DNA of 45,855 nt from an uncultured Bacteroidales bacterium (GTDB lineage Bacteria > Bacteroidota > Bacteroidia > Bacteroidales > Paludibacteraceae), in assembly GCA_900321005.1 (NCBI GenBank), contig ONUF01000017.1:1-45855 (forward strand), written 5' to 3'. A model generated the notes under the pieces. The model made no database searches. It was not told the origin of the DNA and saw only the letters and a program-made list of their open reading frames with translations. Positions 40,385 to 45,855 of this stretch are shown piece after piece. The translations under genes were made by a program, and so were the position numbers. Position 1 is the stretch's first letter, and the number at the start of each line of letters is the position of its first letter.

Positions 40385-41680
40385 ATGAAAAAATTATATT
40401 TCGTTGAAAGCATTAAAGCAAATGTTTCTCCAGAAGGTGAAATAACTGGATATAATATTTTGTATGAAGATGTTGAGATTACCGAGAAATCAGAAAGTCC
40501 TCGAAGAGATAACATCAATGAGCCTTATGAAATCCAGGAAGGACGCAGTCCTTTCATTAATAATGTATATCCCACAGTCCCCATTCCCAAGAAAGCAAAA
40601 CGTCCTTTGCATGAGGGGCAATATGTATACATAGATGGCGAACACCTCATTTCGGCAACAAGTAATTCAATAGCTAAAAGACGTCGAGCAGATAATAGAA
40701 CATATCGAGAGAGATTATTATCCGAAAGAGGTATTGATGAACTTGAAAGTTATTATTCCGATGAAACTCATGTAAAATCATACCATGTGAATGTCGGGCA
40801 TGGGAATTGTACAATTATATTAATTCAAGATCATAACTTTTATCAAATATGGATGGTTGATTGCGGAGCTATTGATCAAATGAACCATATAAATTACTAT
40901 AGTAATATTGATAACTGTTTCGCAGATATAGCTCACATTCTAAATAAAGATAAGTCAAGTCTTTTTATCTCTAAATTTCTGTTAACCCATTGGCACTATG
41001 ACCATATTTCAGGCATTCCATATCTTATCAGAGATGGATATATCAAACAAACAACACAATTCTATATGAATCTATATTACGAGCATTCCTCGCAATGTAT
41101 GAATGAAGTTCTTAAAAAGCTGGATAATCTTCATGTCTCATGTTACGAACCAACTAGCTTTTTAAATCATAAACACCCCCGTAAAACCATAGCCATACTT
41201 CACCCTAATTGTCGTATTCGAAGGAAATATTCACATAAAGATCCAAACAGCCGATTTGTTAGTAATATAAACAACTCCTCTGTGGTGTATTCTATTTCAG
41301 TCGTAGGCAGAACAATGGTATTTCCTGGAGACATAGAAAAAGATGGACTGGATTATATGACAATGACGCGAACTTGCCAAAATCAGCCTCTTTGTCATAC
41401 AGATTATTATTGTGTCTCGCATCACGGTAGTTTAAATGGGCATATAGATATTGATTGTATGGGTAATAGTCACTTTAATAATATAGGAAGGTGTTTGCGT
41501 GCTTACTCCCTGAAAAAAGCGATAATAATGGGACGTGATAAAGCTTTCTCTGGGATATATAGTCCTGTCGTCCAGAATTATTGGAAACGGATTCATAAAT
41601 ATTCAGAGTTCGATGCGTCGGGAAAACCCTGCAAAGCCTATGTCTTAGAGTGGAACTCTGGAGCTGATTCTTATTTATAA
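40385..41680 (+). CDS. MBL-fold metallo-hydrolase, ComEC/Rec2-like
   Basis: This 431-residue protein has an N-terminal unrecognised region (1-130, basic around residues 98-112) and a metallo-beta-lactamase fold. The opening strand YHVNVGHGNCTIILI resembles the VGQGDS block of ComEC-type enzymes. Metal ligands are visible in LTHWHYDHISG (His202, His204, Asp206, His207), MVFPGDIEKDG and VSHHGS. Such domains hydrolyse phosphodiesters or bind nucleotides. No signal peptide is seen, so it acts in the cytoplasm. It is preceded by 150 bases without a gene and lies between the RloC-like gene and the 615-residue gene, all on one strand and AT-rich. Confidence 0.82.
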   Translation: MKKLYFVESIKANVSPEGEITGYNILYEDVEITEKSESPRRDNINEPYEIQEGRSPFINNVYPTVPIPKKAKRPLHEGQYVYIDGEHLISATSNSIAKRRRADNRTYRERLLSERGIDELESYYSDETHVKSYHVNVGHGNCTIILIQDHNFYQIWMVDCGAIDQMNHINYYSNIDNCFADIAHILNKDKSSLFISKFLLTHWHYDHISGIPYLIRDGYIKQTTQFYMNLYYEHSSQCMNEVLKKLDNLHVSCYEPTSFLNHKHPRKTIAILHPNCRIRRKYSHKDPNSRFVSNINNSSVVYSISVVGRTMVFPGDIEKDGLDYMTMTRTCQNQPLCHTDYYCVSHHGSLNGHIDIDCMGNSHFNNIGRCLRAYSLKKAIIMGRDKAFSGIYSPVVQNYWKRIHKYSEFDASGKPCKAYVLEWNSGADSYL

Positions 41681-41708
41681 TTTTTCTGTCATTTATCAAA
41701 TTAACATT

Positions 41709-43556
41709 ATGGGAAAGCTTGTAATGGACGCCTTAACGTACGGCTCGTTTCATCAAGAAGTAATTCTTAAACTGCCTTTTCTAAAAAATCATGTAACGAG
41801 CAAGTCTTTTTATGATAAAGCTTTATACTATGCAAATAACATTAACCTTTCTCCAGAAGGGCGGATACTTGATGTCCTGGCTGTAACTCAGGCTGAAATT
41901 ATTTCCGAATACGGGAAAGCACTTCCAAACGTTACGCCAACAATTTACTACTCTAATATAATGTGGGAATATGTATATATTCTCTTATATTACGCACATT
42001 ATGGGGAACAATTATGGATTGATACCATAATGCCCAAGATGTGGAAGATGCAGAAAAATGCGGTTATACGAGACGAGATGAAAAAAGGCGAAGAATATGT
42101 CGACGAATATATAAGTGCTCGTAGAGATTTTAATGAGAAAAAGCGCGCTGCTTCTCTGCAAGCAGAAACGGTACCTGATGTAGTGCAGATAATGCGAGAT
42201 ATTAACGCTGGAAAGATCCGCTATATCGAAGTTGACTGGGAGCAACAAATAAAAGCCGTTTTGAAACTCTGCAAGTTAATGCCCACCAAATTCCCTTATG
42301 TCATTTGGTTGTGGGGATTATTAGGCGAGATAGAAGACCCAACTATCCGTATGGATATCATCGGTAAAATGCAAAGTGCGGCTCCAAAATGTTTCGATGA
42401 CCAATTCGAGGCACAAAGGTTTATTGAAGAGTGCACTTGCATATACCAGATATGTATCAGGGCACGAGCATACAACCTCAAAAACGATATAGGTATTCGA
42501 CACAAATGGACTGACGAAAGAAAAAGTCTTAATGATTTAGCGCATATCTTTTCCGATAAAGTAGTCGAGCCATCATTGATGGTTGCGCTCGCCGAAGAAA
42601 TGTATAGTTCAGTACAAGATGGAGAAAAGAAGCATTATATGCTCACTCTTGTATTGAGAGCTCCACGTAGTATCGGCAAACTAACTATTGATAATATCGT
42701 TGATTTCGCAAAGAATCTATATATTGCCGAAGGTTTCCGCCAACTACTCATAGAGGGAAAAGAAGATTCATTGGATGTGCCTACCTTAGAAACATTTAAT
42801 TGGAAATTGCGTAACGCATGTTTCGATGTCTATATTAACTTACGAAAAGCGCTAATCAAAGAAGAACTTGAGCAAGACAATACGCGAGTCGATGGTGCAA
42901 GTGATGTTGAATGCTTGGAATATTTACTGGAAGAAGAAAATGCTGTTGTAGATCGCGAGAATGGATTAGAGCAATTCCGTGGGTCTGCGGCTTATCATGC
43001 AATGTGGTATCCAGGACGTCAAATAGTTCTGGATATGATTAAGGTCTTTATCAAGTATTTGCAAACACGTATTGAGAAAGCGAAAAAAGATGCAGCAGAA
43101 AATGAAGCACTCGCAGCAATAAGTTCCAACGCTGCTGTTGCAAAAATGGCAGCCATAGTCAAGCAAGCAATAAGCGGACAGGGCGAACAACATGCACAAC
43201 AAGAGTTAAAAGAAGAGACGACTACCGAAGATGGTATTGAGAACAAAAAGAAGACACCAACGAAAGAAGAGATAGAGGAGATCTTCCTTCCAATCTATAC
43301 CAGGACTGCCAATTGCCAAATGCTAATCAACCTTTTACTTGATGACAGAGACAAAGTATCTGATACCGATTGGGCACGCTATGCATTGACGATCTATCGT
43401 TGCAAGAAGATCTTCAGACATCACCCGGAATCATTCAAAGATTGGTTGCCAAAATTCTGCTCGTTGCTCGGAAGAGATGTGGAATATCGGGCTCCGAGTG
43501 ATTTGAATAGAACAAAGTGCAAAACGGATATCTCATCATTTCTTCCAAAACCATAA
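41709..43556 (+). CDS. Unrecognised 615-residue protein of the defence island
   Basis: I do not recognise this family. The protein is helical and soluble, with many charged residues. A lysine/glutamate-rich segment in about 450-530 (RIEKAKKDAAENEALAAISS, then EELKEETTTEDGIENKKKT-like sequence) separates a large N-terminal part from a compact C-terminal part (TANCQMLINLLLDDRDKVS and later ESFKDWLPKFCSLLGRDVEY). No nuclease, ATPase or membrane motif is visible. It begins 28 bases after the metallo-hydrolase gene and ends shortly before a terminator, so it is the last gene of the AT-rich defence operon and probably works with the RloC-like and MBL proteins. Confidence 0.75.
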   Translation: MGKLVMDALTYGSFHQEVILKLPFLKNHVTSKSFYDKALYYANNINLSPEGRILDVLAVTQAEIISEYGKALPNVTPTIYYSNIMWEYVYILLYYAHYGEQLWIDTIMPKMWKMQKNAVIRDEMKKGEEYVDEYISARRDFNEKKRAASLQAETVPDVVQIMRDINAGKIRYIEVDWEQQIKAVLKLCKLMPTKFPYVIWLWGLLGEIEDPTIRMDIIGKMQSAAPKCFDDQFEAQRFIEECTCIYQICIRARAYNLKNDIGIRHKWTDERKSLNDLAHIFSDKVVEPSLMVALAEEMYSSVQDGEKKHYMLTLVLRAPRSIGKLTIDNIVDFAKNLYIAEGFRQLLIEGKEDSLDVPTLETFNWKLRNACFDVYINLRKALIKEELEQDNTRVDGASDVECLEYLLEEENAVVDRENGLEQFRGSAAYHAMWYPGRQIVLDMIKVFIKYLQTRIEKAKKDAAENEALAAISSNAAVAKMAAIVKQAISGQGEQHAQQELKEETTTEDGIENKKKTPTKEEIEEIFLPIYTRTANCQMLINLLLDDRDKVSDTDWARYALTIYRCKKIFRHHPESFKDWLPKFCSLLGRDVEYRAPSDLNRTKCKTDISSFLPKP

Positions 43557-43620
43557 TGTAGAGTCCATGTAGAGTGGTTTTGTAGAGTCTGCCATTCTAT
43601 AACTATCTGCCAACAAAAGC

Positions 43621-43655
43621 ATAAGTCGCTGTTATTCAGTGACTTATTTTTATTC
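43621..43655 (+). terminator. Rho-independent terminator of the defence island
   Basis: ATAAGTCGCTG (43621-43631) pairs with CAGTGACTTAT (43637-43647) with one G-T wobble and a 5-base loop, followed by a T-rich tail. Around it (43559-43680) the octamer TGTAGAGT occurs four times. Confidence 0.75.
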
Positions 43656-43704
43656 ATAGGTGTTTGTCGAGTTTGTAGAGTAAAAAAAATTCAAAAAAAA
43701 GCAG

Positions 43705-43786
43705 TAATTTTGCACTCGATTTTGATCGGGTGCATTTTATTTATATATATTTTGATTTATAAGTCGTTATATTTACGATATCTTTG
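43705..43786 (+). promoter_or_regulatory. Two -7 boxes, the first with a start-site hairpin
   Basis: TAATTTTG (43705-43712) is followed by a hairpin GCACTCGAT/ATCGGGTGC (43712-43720, 43725-43733) and then ATTTTATTT, which could end transcription at once. A second box TATCTTTG lies at 43779-43786 and is followed by the same GCACTCGA letters without a partner arm. The -33 elements are weak. Either could drive the gene at 43892. Confidence 0.5.
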
Positions 43787-43891
43787 CACTCGAAATCAAT
43801 TTAACATATTTTATTAACCCGCGAGGTTTTGTAGGCTTGTAGCTACAGGAAAACGTTTTCACTCAAAGCCGAGCATAAATCTCAAAGGTAT

Positions 43892-44431
43892 ATGAAAGAA
43901 ACAACTTTAACCTCTGCCCAACTCGCCGAGTTGCAGCATTGCTTCCAACGGATAAACGATATCCTTGGATTGTCTATTTCTCCTACTGACACCCATCAAT
44001 CTGATGCACAGCGTCCTTTTGCTCGTCCGCGTAAACGGACTGCACACCGCGTGACAACGGCCACATTTACCTATCGTTGGCTTGCGTCTGCACCGCAACG
44101 TATCACCCTGCTCTATCAGCATCTACTTCGTGCCCAATGGATTGCGTCGGACACAACGCCGGATGATTTCTTCTCTCTTTTCGCAGGAAAGGACACACCC
44201 GTTCATATCAAATGGACATGATCTAACCTTCAATTGGCATACCTGATTCGTGTACTGACAGAACGTAATTACATCACAGCCCCGCAAGGCATTGGCAAAT
44301 GGACATGCGTTTATAACCACTTCGTGGACAAGAACAACCGACAGTTACCTAAACTGAATAGCTTGCATACGCCTTTAAGGTCCAAGATGGCGATTGAGCA
44401 ACTGGCGGATCTACTCAACCCGGAAAAGTAA
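43892..44431 (+). pseudogene. Hypothetical Bacteroidota gene interrupted by in-frame TGA
   Basis: Two stretches (43892-44218 and 44222-44431) lie in the same frame and read as one protein of about 179 residues, split by TGA at 44219-44221. Around the stop the reading is HIKWT, stop, SNLQLAYLIRVLTERNYI, which looks like one continuous strand-helix unit; a Gly codon GGA changed to TGA would explain it. The family is not recognised; it may belong to a mobile element. It is preceded by two promoter-like boxes. An alternative is that only the 109-residue first part is made. Confidence 0.6.
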
Positions 44432-44795
44432 CCAACGGCACAAGTAGCGGCATTGGTAAAAAACTTGTAGCATAGTAAATTCCATGCATCACAAGACATT
44501 TTCTGCCAATCGGCGGCAGCATTATTTTCTCTTGCCGCTACTTTTTACAGCATTATTATAGAAACGCGTCCCGCAGAGGACAAGCATAGAAATAAAAACA
44601 GATTGAAAACGAAATTGTTTTTTATGTTTATGTCTTTTGAATGATTTAAACTCGGTAGAGTGTGAGTTAAGGCGGTAGATGGTCTTGGGAGCTTGCTCAC
44701 AAAGGCTATCTATCGGACTAAGGCACAAAGCGTATAGCGCTTAAGCATTCAAAAGGGTTTTATAGGTTTTTGTTTAACTAAAATAATTGAAATAT
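44432..44795. other. Stretch without a recognised gene
   Basis: I see no gene in this 364-base stretch. It contains a near-palindrome AAGCGTATAGCGCTT (about 44728-44742) and short hairpin possibilities, but nothing that I can name as an RNA or regulatory element. Confidence 0.4.
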
Positions 44796-45059
44796 ATGAA
44801 ATCAAAAAACATTGTAAAAATCGTCATCCCCTGCCGAAGTGCAGAAGAGATGCAACAAGCCAAAGAGGCTGTTCTTTATCATCTGGAGACACTCAATCCG
44901 GAGTTCGTAGCAGACAACAACACACTTACCGTCTCTGTACCTCCGTTGGACTCCGAACTGTTTGCACCGGACGAAGCCTGTGACATCATCCGTCAGACCC
45001 TCGCCCAGTCCCTCACCTTCATCCACGAATGGACGTGCACACTCCATACCATTAATTAA
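44796..45059 (+). CDS. Small hypothetical protein (87 aa)
   Basis: This small soluble protein starts at ATG 44796 (MKSKNIVKIVIPCRSAEEMQ); an upstream TTG would add three residues. Its pattern is strand, helix (AEEMQQAKEAVLYHLE), strand (LTVSVPPL), helix (CDIIRQTLAQSL), suggesting an alpha/beta fold. I do not recognise a family. It lies between the interrupted gene and the pair of related small genes at the right end. Confidence 0.6.
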   Translation: MKSKNIVKIVIPCRSAEEMQQAKEAVLYHLETLNPEFVADNNTLTVSVPPLDSELFAPDEACDIIRQTLAQSLTFIHEWTCTLHTIN

Positions 45060-45288
45060 CCCTATTTATTAACTCGCATCTACGACCACACCAAATATCT
45101 GTTCCTTTAGACTTTTTAGGGTGCAGATACAACGCACAATCGAAGGAATTATGTGGACATAATGACTGAGATTGAACGCAGGGGCTATAGGTTAGAAAGT
45201 GTTTTACAACAAACGCGTTTGTTAGTCACACTCCACTGACCTTTACCCCAAGTGGTGCGGCAGTAGATGCCCCTAAAAAACTAAAGAA

Positions 45289-45594
45289 ATGAGTAAGTAC
45301 AATTTGGAAACCCCATTTACTGCCTTCAGCGGCAAAGTCTGCAAGCACTCCAAGATCATCTTCAAAAAGGTGCGTCAGACCAACTTCACTTCGCAGATCT
45401 GCAATCCGCGTACCAAACCCTTCACGGAAGCAGAACTGGCACGCCAGAACAAGTTCCGTCAGGCGGCTGCCGCCACCAAGACAGCACTGGCTGACCCTAC
45501 TACTCGTGCCACCTACGAGGCTGACTTCAAAGCACAGAGTAAGTACCAAACCCTTTACGGCTACGTCCTCGCCCAAGAGTACTCGAAGTTGTAA
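45289..45594 (+). CDS. Small hypothetical protein (101 aa), paralogue of the next gene
   Basis: This 101-residue basic protein begins MSKYNLETPFTAFSGKVCKH and has a helical region rich in Ala and Gln (RQNKFRQAAAATKTALADP). The N-terminal 40 residues align in pattern with the partial gene at 45751 (shared SGK(V/I) followed by Lys/Arg-rich and Tyr/Phe residues). The family is not recognised. Two related genes in tandem suggest duplication or a phage-like origin. Confidence 0.65.
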   Translation: MSKYNLETPFTAFSGKVCKHSKIIFKKVRQTNFTSQICNPRTKPFTEAELARQNKFRQAAAATKTALADPTTRATYEADFKAQSKYQTLYGYVLAQEYSKL

Positions 45595-45616
45595 ACTAAA
45601 TTATTAACATTATCCC

Positions 45617-45747
45617 CCTCCCACGGCGTGGAGGTCCGAGCAGGAGTCTTTCAGCTCGAAGAGCGGTCTTTCAGTGAATGGATTGAACGGTCTTTCAGCG
45701 TAGCGGTCTTTCAGTCCGCAGGACGGTCTGTTCGGCAAACGCCGAAC
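45617..45747. repeat. Second array of linker-plus-mini-hairpin repeats
   Basis: A linker (GGTCTTTCAG) recurs four times, each followed by a different short palindrome: GCTC gaa GAGC (45654-45664), a TTCA/TGAA pair, a CG tag CG unit, GTCC gca GGAC (45714-45724) and GTTCGGC aaac GCCGAAC (45730-45747). An imperfect hairpin CCTCCCACG/CGTGGAGG (45617-45634) opens it. The plan is the same as in the arrays at 1-127 and 13741-13865, but the linker is different. Confidence 0.75.
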
Positions 45748-45750
45748 TAA

Positions 45751-45855
45751 ATGGCAAAAGTAGAATTTGAAGACCCTGTACATCACATCTCAGGGAAGAT
45801 CAGTAGGAAGTATCGCACCTGCTACAACTACCGTCGATGGTCGCAGCGCAAGTAC
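45751..45855 (+). CDS. Small hypothetical protein, partial (window edge)
   Basis: An ATG three bases after the hairpin array opens a frame that runs to the window end (MAKVEFEDPVHHISGKISRK onward). The first 35 residues resemble the neighbouring 101-residue protein in pattern. The rest lies outside the window and the family is not known. Confidence 0.6.
   Translation, partial: MAKVEFEDPVHHISGKISRKYRTCYNYRRWSQRKY

Noticed and set aside
28898-44221. Reassigned stop codon (TAG as Gln or TGA as Gly) in this organism
   Set aside because: TAG and TGA both end other normal genes in the window (for example the BcgI-like gene ends in TAG and abiEi and abiEii in TGA), so a code change is unlikely.
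44432-44795. tRNA or attachment site at the right side of the defence island
   Set aside because: No cloverleaf, CCA-like end or direct repeat of island-border sequence could be found by eye.

Overview
The window looks like a chromosome segment from an anaerobic member of the Bacteroidales (Bacteroidota). The evidence is a set of promoters of the Bacteroidota type (TTTG, about 20 bases, TANNTTTG), a Bacteroidota-type ribosomal protein L32, and gene families typical of that group: rubrerythrin next to Fe/Mn superoxide dismutase, a Cthe_2159-type carbohydrate-binding protein, a PepSY-like lipoprotein and a DUF5692-like protein. I saw no rRNA, tRNA or CRISPR array.

Layout. 1-4.3 kb (minus strand): an array of tiny hairpin repeats, a four-helix-bundle protein, and a three-gene deoxysugar cassette (NDP-hexose 2,3-dehydratase, RffA-like sugar aminotransferase, Gfo/Idh/MocA reductase) that could together make an NDP-4-amino-2,4,6-trideoxyhexose. 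4.4-6.8 kb: oxidative-stress genes (superoxide dismutase, rubrerythrin, Bcp peroxiredoxin) around a HAD phosphatase that has lost its 5' end. 6.8-19.5 kb: a PfkB sugar kinase; a minus-strand block of an MMPL exporter, two O-antigen-type ABC permeases, a ComM-like ATPase and a FemAB-like acyltransferase; then two pseudouridine synthases, DUF177-rpmF and a NaChBac-like ion channel. 19.6-22.1 kb: two secreted proteins. 22.2-27.7 kb: hypB, a 952-residue iron-sulfur/FAD oxidoreductase, hypA and two membrane proteins, read as one operon. 27.9-31.7 kb: a PepSY lipoprotein, a Na/Pi cotransporter cut by an amber codon, an aldo/keto reductase remnant and a DUF1295 membrane protein.

32-43.6 kb is a defence island. 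An AbiEi/AbiEii toxin-antitoxin pair is bracketed by a perfect 19-bp inverted repeat. It is followed by a BcgI-like restriction-modification subunit, a specificity subunit fused to a LexA/UmuD-like S24 peptidase domain, a RloC/PrrC-like ATPase with a zinc hook and a candidate anticodon-nuclease triad, a ComEC-like metallo-beta-lactamase protein and an unrecognised 615-residue protein. The last three genes are clearly richer in A+T than the rest, which suggests transfer. 43.7-45.9 kb carries small hypothetical genes, one interrupted by TGA, and a second array of tiny hairpins.

Three features deserve most attention: (1) the specificity subunit with a UmuD-like self-cleavage domain beside an anticodon-nuclease-like gene, whose 5' end carries a frameshift that exactly perfects a 15-bp palindrome; (2) modular repeats made of a fixed short linker plus a variable mini-hairpin, one array of which sits in frame inside the MMPL exporter; (3) degenerate AT-rich micro-repeats inserted in frame into many conserved genes, in one case forming the core of a signal peptide.
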